Shown here: one piece after another, positions 8,444 through 16,509 of the stretch | Layout: each line of letters starts with the position of its first letter | Position numbering within the stretch: position 1 is the stretch's first letter | Assembly: GCF_000518765.1 (NCBI RefSeq) | Contig: NZ_KI912490.1 | Location: 509,700-573,699, forward strand | Reading direction: 5' to 3' | Source: Ruminococcus flavefaciens ATCC 19208 | GTDB lineage: Bacteria > Bacillota > Clostridia > Oscillospirales > Ruminococcaceae | Length of the DNA: 64,000 nucleotides | Position numbers and translations under genes: made by a program | Notes under the pieces: generated by a model | What the model saw: the letters and a program-made list of their open reading frames with translations, nothing else | Databases searched by the model: none | What the model was told of the DNA's origin: nothing

Positions 8444-10474
8444 TCAGATACCTCTGTAGTATAGTCCGCGGGTGATGTTTCCCTGCGGCTTCCGCCCTGA
8501 GAGAACAGAGCGTATCATATCGTCTTCCTCGTCGGAGAGATAAGCGACACCGAAGGATATATTGCTCAGCTCGTCTGTTCTGTCAAGCATGGAGAGCTTG
8601 TCGGCGTTGAGTATCTCCACATAGTCCTTTGAACAGGCTACAGGGAGCTCTCGTCCTGTACGGTCAATGAGCTTCTTTGTGCATTTTCCGCAGCCTACTT
8701 CATTCTTTATAGGGCAGTTTCGCGTGAGCATAAGGGGAAGTCTGCCGTAAACTGCCGCACCAACAGGCAGGGATGTATTTACATGAGCGATCTGCTGTAA
8801 AGTTGCTTCAACGGAGAAAACGCAGTCCTCAAGTCCGAGACCGTTAAGGTATTCAGCACTGAAAGAGTTGAAAACATTAAGGGTGAAGCTTCCGTGAAGC
8901 TTGTATCCAAGCTTTCTGCCAATAGCGATATGATCGGGAGTATGGCAGTAAAGTCTGTTCAGCCCAATACTTTTCAGCTTTGTGAGCCTGTCTGCGAGTT
9001 TTTCCTCATGTGCAATGAAGCGCGGAGGAGAAACTATTATCTTTTCCATATCCACGGCACCGAGAAGCTCGTCATTTATCAGCTCTTCGGGAATAATGAC
9101 ATATTCTGAAAGAGAAGCTGCAATGACAGCCTGTCTTATTGTTCGGCAGAAAGTCCTTACAGGAAGCTTTTCGCCGATATTCGTTGCTGAGCTCTCAGGC
9201 AAACGCGGTGAATAGTCCGTTATGGTATAAGCAGGCGTATTTGCAGATATAACGCGTTCTGTGAGTTTTTCACTCACTTCGCGGCGCAGCTCGTTGAGCT
9301 TGCCTGCGGTGACTATTAGTCCATCATCTATATCAGCAGTAAGCTTTCCGAAGCTGAACACAGTATCACCAAGCTTTGAAAGCTGCTTTGTGAGCATTTC
9401 CATGTCAGTAGGGCGGTTTAAAGCATGCTGAGGAATATCTCCCTCTGCACTTGCCGAGATATCGCCGCAGGTCGCAGTGATGCGGACAGGAGTATCTTTT
9501 TTGATAACTGCGTGGAAATCAGCAGTAAAAGCCTTGCGCTCAAAGCGGTAAAGCTCGTGTATCTTTGGGATAAGCTCGTGAGCGGAAATAACATCGTCCT
9601 TTTCACGGACTCCGAACATATCAGTCCTCTGTGCGGTATAGTAGCCGTCGGTAAAGCCGCTCCGTGAAAAAACTCCGCGCAGGAGCTTCATATCGGGGGC
9701 TTCACCGTCAAGAGAAGCTTTTAGCTCGTGTACAGCCGAAGCTGCATATTCGGGGCGCTTCATGCGTCCCTCTATCTTGAATGAGTCAACGCCTATTTCG
9801 GCAAGCTCCCGTGCATAGGGCAGGAGAGAAAGGTCTTTCAGGGACAATGCGGCTTTGCTTTTATTTCCCACAGCCGAGAACGGCAGTCTGCAAGCCTGTC
9901 CGCAGCAGCCTCTGTTGGCTGAACGCGAACCTATCATGGCGGACATATAGCACTGTCCCGAGACTGACATACACAGCGCACCGTGTACGAATATCTCGGT
10001 CTCTATACCCACATTGCAGATGCGTGAAATAGCAGCTTTGTCCAGTTCACGCGCAGGGACTACCCTTGCATAGCCAAGCTCACGGAGCAGGGAAGCTCCC
10101 TCGGCAGTATGCACAGACATCTGTGTAGAGCCGTGAAGTACGGCATCGGGAACACAGCGGCGTATAAGCTCCGCACAGCCCCAGTCCTGAACGATGAATG
10201 CGTCAACTCCGCTTTGTGCAGCGACTTTGATATATTCGCAGAACTCTTCGGCTTCTTCATCGGAAATGATAGTATTCACAGCAAGATCAAGCTTTGCACC
10301 GTATTTATGGCAGAGCCTTGCGGCTTCGGCTATTTCCTCCGCAGAGAAATTGGCAGCACTGCTTCTGGCGGAAAAACGCTTGCCGCCTATGTATACAGCG
10401 TCTGCACCCGATCTGAGAGCAGCCTGTAAAGTCTCCATGCTGCCTGCGGGGGCGAGTATTTCGGCTTTATTCAT
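8444..10474 (-). CDS. U32 family peptidase / RlhA-like protein
   Basis: 676 residues. Starts with the conserved EILAPAGSMETLQAALRSGADAVYIGG and carries the U32 Cys-rich signature ALCMSVSGQCYMS...NRGCCGQACRLPF, followed by a long C-terminal collagenase-like region ending with more Cys residues (KNEVGCGKCTKK). U32 proteins include putative collagenases and RlhA/YegQ/TrhP-type RNA hydroxylation factors; the four conserved cysteines fit a Fe-S site in the latter. An RNA-modification role is therefore more likely than secreted proteolysis, and no signal peptide is present. The ATG overlaps the zapA stop (TAATG). Confidence 0.88.
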   Translation of the reverse strand: MNKAEILAPAGSMETLQAALRSGADAVYIGGKRFSARSSAANFSAEEIAEAARLCHKYGAKLDLAVNTIISDEEAEEFCEYIKVAAQSGVDAFIVQDWGCAELIRRCVPDAVLHGSTQMSVHTAEGASLLRELGYARVVPARELDKAAISRICNVGIETEIFVHGALCMSVSGQCYMSAMIGSRSANRGCCGQACRLPFSAVGNKSKAALSLKDLSLLPYARELAEIGVDSFKIEGRMKRPEYAASAVHELKASLDGEAPDMKLLRGVFSRSGFTDGYYTAQRTDMFGVREKDDVISAHELIPKIHELYRFERKAFTADFHAVIKKDTPVRITATCGDISASAEGDIPQHALNRPTDMEMLTKQLSKLGDTVFSFGKLTADIDDGLIVTAGKLNELRREVSEKLTERVISANTPAYTITDYSPRLPESSATNIGEKLPVRTFCRTIRQAVIAASLSEYVIIPEELINDELLGAVDMEKIIVSPPRFIAHEEKLADRLTKLKSIGLNRLYCHTPDHIAIGRKLGYKLHGSFTLNVFNSFSAEYLNGLGLEDCVFSVEATLQQIAHVNTSLPVGAAVYGRLPLMLTRNCPIKNEVGCGKCTKKLIDRTGRELPVACSKDYVEILNADKLSMLDRTDELSNISFGVAYLSDEEDDMIRSVLSGRKPQGNITRGLYYRGI

Positions 10475-10836
10475 TAAATGCTGTCGCTGAGCTGCTTGAG
10501 CTTGACCATATTCTCAAGCTGAACTATCTTAGACTTGAGGACTTCGATCTCCTTCTGTGCAGCGTCACGCTCTATACGTGTTCTGCCAGCCTCGTCAACA
10601 TATTCCTTAGTCTGGTCACGGATACTGTCAAGGCGCTGATTAGCCTTGTTGAGGTCGTCAAGGAGAGCCATAGCGACCATTATTGAAGCAGCATAGGGTG
10701 AAGAACCGCTTGCTGCAGTAATCTCGTTGATCTTTGTTTCAAGTGCTCTTGCAAGAGCAAATACGTAATTAGGTGCTTCTGCGGTCTTTATCTTGTATTC
10801 CTTTCCGCAGATGATTACCTTAACTTCATTAAGCAT
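10474..10836 (-). CDS. zapA: Cell division protein ZapA
   Basis: 120 residues from the ATG at 10836, chosen because AAAGGA lies nine bases upstream; an upstream in-frame start at 10884 has none. N-terminal globular part (VKVIICGKEYKIK) followed by helical segments and a C-terminal coiled coil (RTRIERDAAQKEIEVLKSKI). ZapA bundles FtsZ filaments at the division site. First gene of a unit with the U32 and dut genes, an arrangement common in clostridia. Confidence 0.88.
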   Translation of the reverse strand: MLNEVKVIICGKEYKIKTAEAPNYVFALARALETKINEITAASGSSPYAASIMVAMALLDDLNKANQRLDSIRDQTKEYVDEAGRTRIERDAAQKEIEVLKSKIVQLENMVKLKQLSDSI

Positions 10837-11045
10837 AGTATCGTCCTTTCCGTGGCGTATTTTAAACCAACTTACATTATACACTATTTCTCGAAGAAAT
10901 GGAAGAGTTTTTTGAAAATTTTTATTTTAGTGATAAGTTATTAGTGCATAGTGATAGTGTGAACGTTATTACAGAGCAGGATATTTCTCCCAAAATATAG
11001 AGCTGTTAAGGGTTCAATAATAACTCTCAACTCTTAATTCTCAAC
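10837..11045. other. Intergenic region with degenerate repeats
   Basis: A-T rich. Contains a TATAAT on the minus strand about 30 bases before the zapA ribosome binding site but no clear -35. A sequence resembling the one near 2310-2340 (variants of TTAGTGCATAGTGAT) and the repeat at 11023-11046 suggest old dispersed repeats. No gene seen. Confidence 0.4.
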
Positions 11046-11046
11046 T
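11023..11046. repeat. Left copy of an inverted repeat flanking two genes
   Basis: ACTCTCAA...ATTCTCAACT at 11023-11046 is matched in inverse orientation by AGTTGAGAATTGAGAGT at 12253-12269. The left copy runs to the first base of the stop codon of the gene ending at 11046. Confidence 0.6.
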
Positions 11047-11747
11047 TATATAAAGGCGAGTATGACACCTATCATAAATACAGCTGATATTATGATATGC
11101 GGAATACTTTCCGAAACAGCTTTGCGTATAGGTAACTGCTGTTTGAAATACCTGTATCCTATTCCGAAAAGAGCAGGCAGAAGTATAGCAACAGGGGATA
11201 ACGGTCCGGGAAGTCCGGAGTCCATAGTGATAGCAAAAAAGATAACTGCAACGACCGTGAGAACTATGACTTCCATAGTTTTTACGGAATATCTCGACTT
11301 CTGCGGCTTATCATTGTTATGTGCACTGGCAAGCGTCAGCATTTCAGTTATCTTTTTCTCAGCTTCCTCGGAACTGAGCTTGCCATCGGTCAGCTCTGAC
11401 GAAAGTGCGGCTACGTCAGACTGTAATCTCTCATCTCTCGTTTTTGCACTTTCTTTCTTTTCCCTTGTGCCTGTAAATATCCCTGTGCTCTTTTCCTCGG
11501 TTTCATATGGCTCGGAATTTATATCAGGAAGTTCAAAGGGATCGGGTGTTTCTTCGTCAGATGAACTGCCGTGCTTTTTCTTTTTGCTTGCACTCTGAGC
11601 CCTTGCCTGTGCAAACATTTCCTCGACTTTTGCCGCAGCTTCCTCGGAACTCATTTTCTGTCCTGAGGAGTTTCCGTCGTCGGACGCAGTGGACTTGAAG
11701 GCTGACAGTATGTCGTTAAGATCGTTATTTTCGTGCTTATCCTGCAT
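11046..11747 (-). CDS. Membrane protein with two short helical repeats, unknown function
   Basis: 233 residues from the ATG at 11747; an upstream TTG at 11756 is possible. Not recognised. The soluble N-terminal 140 residues are charged and contain the same motif twice, MSSEEAAAKVEEMFAQA and LSSEEAEKKITEMLTLA, reminiscent of short C-terminal oligomerisation helices. A related TEDKIAEIMAQA motif occurs in the protein at 12299-12721. Three hydrophobic segments fill the C-terminus (VIVLTVVAVIFFAI, LSPVAILLPALFGIGY, IIISAVFMIGVILAFI). The start lies next to the PPOX gene end (overlap or few bases), so the two are probably co-transcribed. Confidence 0.7.
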   Translation of the reverse strand: MQDKHENNDLNDILSAFKSTASDDGNSSGQKMSSEEAAAKVEEMFAQARAQSASKKKKHGSSSDEETPDPFELPDINSEPYETEEKSTGIFTGTREKKESAKTRDERLQSDVAALSSELTDGKLSSEEAEKKITEMLTLASAHNNDKPQKSRYSVKTMEVIVLTVVAVIFFAITMDSGLPGPLSPVAILLPALFGIGYRYFKQQLPIRKAVSESIPHIIISAVFMIGVILAFI

Positions 11748-11752
11748 TTTTA

Positions 11753-12229
11753 TCAACTCTTTTCATTAAACTTTGAGTACCCGTTTTCGTATTTCTTGTC
11801 AATGTCAAAGGAGTCTATCTCTGCCTTTGAAAGATCGCTTTTTCCGTCAAAACGGTAAGATCTGCCGCTATCGGCTATAATTTCCAGAACGCAGTAGTCC
11901 TCGTCATCAATGCCGTTGGAATAGTATTTTTCATCGCCCTCATTCCAGAGAAGCTCCTTATACTCTCTTTCGGAGCGTATCTCAGCTCTTCCGTACAGGC
12001 ATACGCCCTCAAATGTTGTATCATCTGAGAAGTACAGGCAGACATGATTGTTTTTTATAAGGCTATTTACATGGCTTGAACTTGTATTCGTGGAGATAAG
12101 GTGTCTGCCCAAGCCCTTGTGCCATACACAGAAAACCTTGCGAATATTCTGTCTGTTTTGTTCGTCGGTGTATCCAATTTCGGCAAATAAAGAACGGTCA
12201 ATAAGTGCCATTATTTCGTTTAGTGTCAT
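11753..12229 (-). CDS. Pyridoxamine 5'-phosphate oxidase-family (split-barrel) flavoprotein
   Basis: 158 residues from ATG 12229, which has GAGGTG six bases upstream; the in-frame GTG at 12238 is inside that site. The fold is suggested by HLISTNTSSSHVNSL, NNHVCLYFSD and FEGVCLYGRAEIRSEREYKELLW, typical of the FMN-binding split barrel of general-stress and PPOX-like proteins. It is not expected to be the true PNP oxidase because the family is large and substrates vary (FMN, F420, haem). Between two related membrane-protein genes. Confidence 0.75.
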   Translation of the reverse strand: MTLNEIMALIDRSLFAEIGYTDEQNRQNIRKVFCVWHKGLGRHLISTNTSSSHVNSLIKNNHVCLYFSDDTTFEGVCLYGRAEIRSEREYKELLWNEGDEKYYSNGIDDEDYCVLEIIADSGRSYRFDGKSDLSKAEIDSFDIDKKYENGYSKFNEKS

Positions 12230-12252
12230 GTTTTTCACCTCGGAATTGTTTT

Positions 12253-12269
12253 AGTTGAGAATTGAGAGT
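12253..12269. repeat. Right copy of the inverted repeat
   Basis: AGTTGAGAATTGAGAGT, inverse of the copy ending at 11046; the pair brackets the PPOX and membrane-protein genes. Confidence 0.6.
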
Positions 12270-12298
12270 CTGAGATAAATCAGAATTTACAAGCGCAA

Positions 12299-12721
12299 TC
12301 ATTTATCCAAAATATTTAGAATTGCCAAAAAAACGAATAATCCTGTAAGTAAAACCAAAACAATATTACCTTTTATAGCCCCTTTCAGATCAAGGTCTTG
12401 CTTCTTCATAGCTAACAGAACTTTTATGACCAAAAAAGACATGATCACAGGTATTACAAGAAAAGACGGAAGAAATTCCATACTTAGAATGAACAAAACC
12501 AATAATACCAACAAATAAACGATAGTATTAGATTGCATCATACTTTCTCTTAGCTCCGCCTTTCCTCTCTTTATATGGGCTTGAGCCATTATTTCTGCTA
12601 TTTTATCTTCGGTATTCTGATGGTTCCTGTCTTGTGAGATAGGCTCAGGTTGGGGATCTTCTCCGGGCATAAGCGGTTCGAGAACAGGCGATTCACCGGT
12701 ATTATTTAATTTATCACTCAT
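12299..12721 (-). CDS. Small membrane protein related to the 11046-11747 product
   Basis: 140 residues, unknown function. An acidic Pro-rich N-terminus, then TEDKIAEIMAQAHIKRGKAE, which resembles the repeated motif of the protein encoded at 11046-11747, then two or three hydrophobic segments (VYLLVLLVLFILSMEF, FLVIPVIMSFLVIKVLL, VLVLLTGLFVFLAILNIL). AAGGAA precedes the ATG. Likely a paralogue or a domain relative. The coding sequence is more A+T rich than most neighbours. Confidence 0.65.
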   Translation of the reverse strand: MSDKLNNTGESPVLEPLMPGEDPQPEPISQDRNHQNTEDKIAEIMAQAHIKRGKAELRESMMQSNTIVYLLVLLVLFILSMEFLPSFLVIPVIMSFLVIKVLLAMKKQDLDLKGAIKGNIVLVLLTGLFVFLAILNILDK

Positions 12722-12782
12722 ATCATTTCCTTAATAATATTTATCATCTAAATTCCGCTTTATCGTAGTAACGTCTGTCTGA

Positions 12783-12810
12783 GGGACGTCGAGGACGCCG
12801 TCCCCTACAA
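12783..12810. repeat. Second copy of the 28-bp palindromic repeat
   Basis: Identical to 1389-1416: a GGGACG/CGTCCC hairpin followed by CCTACAA, in the 111-bp gap before the lexA 3' end. Confidence 0.8.
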
Positions 12811-12832
12811 GCTGACGGCTAAAGGTAATGGC

Positions 12833-13414
12833 TTAGTAATAACGCTTCAAGCCGATGACTTTTCCGAGAACTTCCACTTCGTCCACGATAATAGGCTCCA
12901 TAGTATCGTTCTCGGGCTGTAAACGGTAGTGACCGCGCTCCTTGTAGAAGGTCTTTACGGTAGCCTCTTCGCGGTCTATGAATGCTACTACGATATCGCC
13001 GTTTTCAGCGTAGTTCATGCGTTTTACGATAACTATATCACCGTCGAGGATACCTGCATTTATCATGCTTTCACCGCGTATCTTCAGAGCGAAAAGCTCC
13101 TGCGGATCAACTCCGGGGGCTTCAAAGCCGATATATCCCGTGATATCTTCAACAGCTGTGATAGGCTTGCCTGCTGTGACAGTACCCATAACGGGAACAG
13201 AAGTAGTACCGCTGTTTGGCAGGCGCAGGGTGCGGTTCAGGTTGCCTGTTTTCTCAATGAGTCCCTCACGGACGAGAGTCTCGATATAACGGTGAGCAGT
13301 TGATGTGGACTTGAAGCCCATAGCGTCCATTATCTCTCTTACAGAAGGTGACATACCGTCGCTGAGACGGGATTTGATATAATTGAAAACAGCGATTTCC
13401 TTATCCTTGAGCAT
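12833..13414 (-). CDS. lexA: SOS regulator LexA
   Basis: 193 residues. Represses SOS genes and self-cleaves with RecA filaments. N-terminal winged helix (about 1-65) with SPSVREIMDAMGFKSTSTAH as recognition region; cleavage site A81-G82 in VTAGKP; catalytic S116 in GESMINAG and K154 in ATVKTF. All self-cleavage residues are present. It starts two bases after the murC stop, so it is likely read from the murC promoter. I found no GAAC-N4-GTTC box close upstream, so autoregulation is not evident here. Confidence 0.97.
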   Translation of the reverse strand: MLKDKEIAVFNYIKSRLSDGMSPSVREIMDAMGFKSTSTAHRYIETLVREGLIEKTGNLNRTLRLPNSGTTSVPVMGTVTAGKPITAVEDITGYIGFEAPGVDPQELFALKIRGESMINAGILDGDIVIVKRMNYAENGDIVVAFIDREEATVKTFYKERGHYRLQPENDTMEPIIVDEVEVLGKVIGLKRYY

Positions 13415-13416
13415 AA

Positions 13417-14832
13417 TTATTCCTCCGAAAGCTTTTTCAGTATCATCTTAGCGATCTTGTAAGCGTCACCGCAGCCGAGAGTTATGACAAGGTCGCCATC
13501 CTCAGCGTGATCGCATACATAGTCGCATATCTGTTCAAAGTTTGCGTATTTTCTTTCGTCTGTCCATTCAGCTGTCTCGTCCTGCGGGAACCATATGCAG
13601 TTGGGTATCTTTTCTGCAAGGTGACGGGTGAAGATACCGTATGTGTTCTTTTCGCGGCTTCCCATTATGTCGGTGAGAACTGCGTGATCGGGTATCTGTA
13701 AAACTCTTGCGAAGTCGTCAAGCAGGAGCTTTGTACGTGAGAATGTGAAAGGCTGGAACACAGCCCAAACGTGGTTGAAGTTCATCTCCATAGCTGCATT
13801 GAGAGTAGCTTCCAGCTCTGTTGGATGGTGAGCGTAGTCATCGACTACAGTTATGCCCTTTTCAAAGCCAAGCTTTTCGAAACGGCGTTTAGCACCGCGG
13901 AAGTCCTCAAGTCCTTTCTGTATGAACTTGAAATCCGTTCCTACATAGCGGGCAGCAGCAACAGCAGCAAGTGAGTTGAGGACATTGTGTATGCCTGCAA
14001 CGTGGAGAGTCACAGTGCCCAGTTTTTCGCCCTTGTACATAGCATCGTAAGTTGTGAGGAGACCGTTTTCGTGCTTTACGTTCTCGGGATAGTAGTCGCA
14101 GGAGCTGTCCTTGCCGAAGGTGATTATCTCCTTGCCTGTGATGCCTTCAAGTGACTTCATTGAATTCGCGTCAGAGCCATTTACGATGATACACTTTGAA
14201 GTATTCTCGTTGAATTTATGGAAAGATTTGATGATATTTTCAAGTGTGCCGAAATAATCGAGGTGATCTGCGTCGATGTTGAGTATTACGGATATATCGG
14301 GGAAGAATTTAAGGAAGTGATCCTCGAATTCGCAGGACTCACATACCATTATATCGCTTTTGCCTGCAATGCCGCTTCCGCCGATGCATGGGAGCTTTCC
14401 GCCGATATACGCAGAGAGGTCTATGCCTGCTGTGTAAAGTATCTGTGTTATCATTGAGGTGGTCGAGGTCTTGCCGTGAGTACCCGAAACGCAGATAGCG
14501 TTGCTGTACCAGCTTGTTACGATACCGAGCAGGTCTGCACGTTCAAGTACAGGTACTCCGCTTGCTTTTGCGGCTACGAGCTCGGGATTGTCAGCCATGA
14601 TAGCGGCAGTGTGTACGATAAGATCAGCACCTTCGATATTCTCAGCTCTCTGACCTATGAAAACGGGAATACCCATTTTTCTTACGGCATCAAGGGTCTC
14701 GGTCTCGTTATTATCCGAGCCTGTAAGATAGTATCCCTGTGAATGGAGTATCTGTGCGAGGGGGTACATACCCGAACCGCCTATGCCTATGAAATGAATG
14801 TGCTTTTTACCGTTTAAAATATTGGTATCCAA
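13417..14832 (-). CDS. murC: UDP-N-acetylmuramate--L-alanine ligase
   Basis: 471 residues from a TTG at 14832; AAAGGTG lies six bases upstream. A GTG at 14841 is in frame but lies inside that site. MurC adds L-Ala to UDP-MurNAc, the first amino acid of the stem peptide. N-terminal Rossmann domain IHFIGIGGSGM, ATP loop GTHGKTSTTSM, DDYAHHPTEL in the central/C-terminal region. It is located away from the dcw cluster of this window, directly upstream of lexA. Confidence 0.96.
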   Translation of the reverse strand: MDTNILNGKKHIHFIGIGGSGMYPLAQILHSQGYYLTGSDNNETETLDAVRKMGIPVFIGQRAENIEGADLIVHTAAIMADNPELVAAKASGVPVLERADLLGIVTSWYSNAICVSGTHGKTSTTSMITQILYTAGIDLSAYIGGKLPCIGGSGIAGKSDIMVCESCEFEDHFLKFFPDISVILNIDADHLDYFGTLENIIKSFHKFNENTSKCIIVNGSDANSMKSLEGITGKEIITFGKDSSCDYYPENVKHENGLLTTYDAMYKGEKLGTVTLHVAGIHNVLNSLAAVAAARYVGTDFKFIQKGLEDFRGAKRRFEKLGFEKGITVVDDYAHHPTELEATLNAAMEMNFNHVWAVFQPFTFSRTKLLLDDFARVLQIPDHAVLTDIMGSREKNTYGIFTRHLAEKIPNCIWFPQDETAEWTDERKYANFEQICDYVCDHAEDGDLVITLGCGDAYKIAKMILKKLSEE

Positions 14833-14841
14833 AATGATCAC

Positions 14842-15202
14842 CTTTCTTAATATATTATAATAGTATATGCCCGAACAGGATCGGGGGATATAAACAGTCC
14901 ATAATTTATGATGAACTGATATTTTCTTGTGTTTAAAACAGAAAATGTTAACAATTTTTGTAATCTGATGATGTCTGTAAAACAGCTCAAATCACGCTGT
15001 CACGCACTTTTCACAAAGTTTTCATCACTTTCACTCGAAATAATTAGATTTTTTCCTCGTATAATCAAAAATTAGCTTGCATTTTTACAAAATATAAGCT
15101 ATAATAGTTTATAGGTTTACTAACTGCTGCGTAATGTGGGAGAAATAAAGAAAATCAGCAGTCAGACCGATGAGTTCATAGACATTTTAAGGAGGAAAAT
15201 CT
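14842..15202. other. Divergent murC/spoVG intergenic region
   Basis: 361 bp with a TATAAT-like element for murC on the minus strand (about 14855-14862, no good -35), A+T-rich centre, and the spoVG promoter at 15077-15105. No gene seen. Confidence 0.5.
15077..15105 (+). promoter_or_regulatory. Promoter of spoVG
   Basis: TTGCAT (15077-15082), 17-base spacer, TATAAT (15100-15105). The transcript would have a leader of about 90 bases with AAGGAGG before the start. Confidence 0.85.
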
Positions 15203-15511
15203 ATGGAAATTACAGATGTAAAGGTTAGGAAGATCATGTCAGAGGGCAGATTAAGAGCCGTAGTTTCAGTAACTATCGACGATATGCTCGCAGTGCATGA
15301 TATCAAGGTGGTACAGGGAGATGAAAGACTCTTCGTGGCAATGCCAAGCAGAAAGGACGAAAACGGAGTGTTCCGTGATATCGTTCACCCTATCTCACCT
15401 TCAGCAAGAAAAATGTTTGAGGAAAGCATACTTGAAGCCTATGACAGACAGCTTGCTATACTTGAAGCAGAGGAAGCAAATGAAAATGTTGAAGAGGCTG
15501 AAGGAGCTTGA
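15203..15511 (+). CDS. spoVG: Septation regulator SpoVG
   Basis: 102 residues. Small conserved RNA/DNA-binding regulator. The family core is visible: MEITDVKVRKI, ALV-type strand replaced by AVVSVTIDDMLAVHDIKVV, and FVAMPSRKDENGVFRDIVHPIS. The C-terminus is acidic. SpoVG occurs in non-sporulating Firmicutes and in Listeria acts as a global regulator, so it does not by itself show sporulation. Own promoter and terminator. Confidence 0.96.
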   Translation: MEITDVKVRKIMSEGRLRAVVSVTIDDMLAVHDIKVVQGDERLFVAMPSRKDENGVFRDIVHPISPSARKMFEESILEAYDRQLAILEAEEANENVEEAEGA

Positions 15512-15526
15512 TCTATGGCACTATTT

Positions 15527-15553
15527 AAAGACCTGCCGCGAGGTGGGTCTTTT
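15527..15553 (+). terminator. Terminator between convergent spoVG and Nudix genes
   Basis: AAAGACCTGCC pairs (with two G-U pairs) with GGTGGGTCTTTTT around a GCGA loop; a T tract follows on the plus strand. Confidence 0.85.
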
Positions 15554-16089
15554 TATATTTTCAGTATCCTTGCGGCTTTTAGTATGGCTACCTGAGTCTT
15601 TCCGTCGCGGATAGTGCCGTCCATGACCTGCTTTACAGCTTCCGAAAGAGGTATGCGCTCAACATCGAGGAATTCATCGGGGTCAAGGTTCTGACTGCTG
15701 AAGGTAAGTCCCTTTGCAAGGTACATATATGTTATCTCACTGTTGTAAGCAGGAGTAGGCAGCATCTCGCCGAGATAGATGTATTCCGAGCAGGTATAGC
15801 CTGTTTCTTCAAGGAGCTCGCGCTTTCCGCATTCAGCGTGGTCCTCATCCTTTTCGAGCTTGCCTGCGGGAACTTCTCTTGTTACGGTCTTAAAAGGATA
15901 GCGGAACTGCTTTACAAGGAATATCTCGTTGTTCTCGGTTATGGGTATCACGCATACGCCGCCGTGATGGTGGAGTACATCTCTTGCGGCAGTTTTGCCG
16001 TTTTCAAGCTCTGCGGTATCATGTGTGATAGTGAAGATAGGTCCTTCGTACTTTACATCGCTTGATATAGTTTTCTCCTGTAAGTGCAT
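15553..16089 (-). CDS. Nudix hydrolase, ADP-ribose pyrophosphatase type
   Basis: 178 residues from ATG 16089 with GGAGG upstream; a start at 16107 is possible. Complete Nudix box G-x5-E-x7-REL-x-EE-x-G in GKLEKDEDHAECGKRELLEE, preceded by KQFRYPFKTVTREVPAG, which is characteristic of ADP-ribose pyrophosphatases (NudF/YqkG). It should hydrolyse ADP-ribose to AMP and ribose-5-phosphate. The exact substrate is an inference. Own promoter. Confidence 0.92.
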   Translation of the reverse strand: MHLQEKTISSDVKYEGPIFTITHDTAELENGKTAARDVLHHHGGVCVIPITENNEIFLVKQFRYPFKTVTREVPAGKLEKDEDHAECGKRELLEETGYTCSEYIYLGEMLPTPAYNSEITYMYLAKGLTFSSQNLDPDEFLDVERIPLSEAVKQVMDGTIRDGKTQVAILKAARILKI

Positions 16090-16157
16090 AATAATTCCTC
16101 CAAGCATATTTTTAAGACTTTTAAGTCTGAGAACTTTATAAGCAAATAGATAAGTTT

Positions 16158-16186
16158 ATTATATCATAATATACTGCAAAAAGCAA
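16158..16186 (-). promoter_or_regulatory. Promoter of the Nudix gene
   Basis: Minus strand TTGCTT (16186-16181), 17-base spacer, TATAAT (16163-16158). Confidence 0.8.
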
Positions 16187-16218
16187 CAGAAAAACGAATA
16201 TATTTTCGATTTTGCGCT

Positions 16219-16472
16219 AAAAAGTGAAAAGCGGCAGATTGCTTCCAGCGAGTGTCGCTATTTCCGTAATTATATGTTATAAGCGCGGAGCCCGCGCCGC
16301 CATGTTCGCGGTCAAAAAGTGAAAAGCGGCAGATTACTTTCCGCGAGTGTCGCTATTTCCGTAATTATATGTTATAAGCGCGGAGCCCGCGCCGCCATGT
16401 TCGCGGTCAAAAATGAAAAGCGGCATATTACTTTCCGCGAGTGTTGCTATTTCTGTAATTATATGTTATAAT
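16219..16472 (+). repeat. Tandem repeat of about 95 bp, two full and one partial copy, each with a promoter-like core
   Basis: Copy 1 is 16219-16313, copy 2 16314-16408, copy 3 16409-16472 (partial). Each has GTGAAAAGCGGCA, TTTCCGCGAGTG (varied in copy 1) and TAATTATATGTTATAA. Copies 1 and 2 also carry the hairpin GCGCGG-AGC-CCGCGC (16283-16297; 16378-16392). In copies 1 and 2 the promoter-like core reads TCGCTA-17-TATAAG; in copy 3 it reads TTGCTA-17-TATAAT. A diverged relative is at about 56754-56840. No ORF in the repeat. Confidence 0.85.
16444..16472 (+). promoter_or_regulatory. Promoter of the cysteine desulfurase gene, inside repeat copy 3
   Basis: TTGCTA (16444-16449), 17-base spacer, TATAAT (16467-16472), 37 bases before the start codon; GAAGGGAA lies just before the ATG. 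Confidence 0.8.
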
Positions 16473-16509
16473 GTAATGTGCTACTATAAACGAATGAAGG
16501 GAACATAAA

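Noticed and set aside
10109-10490. Plus-strand frames opposite the U32 gene
   Set aside because: They lie fully within a well-supported gene and show no family motif.
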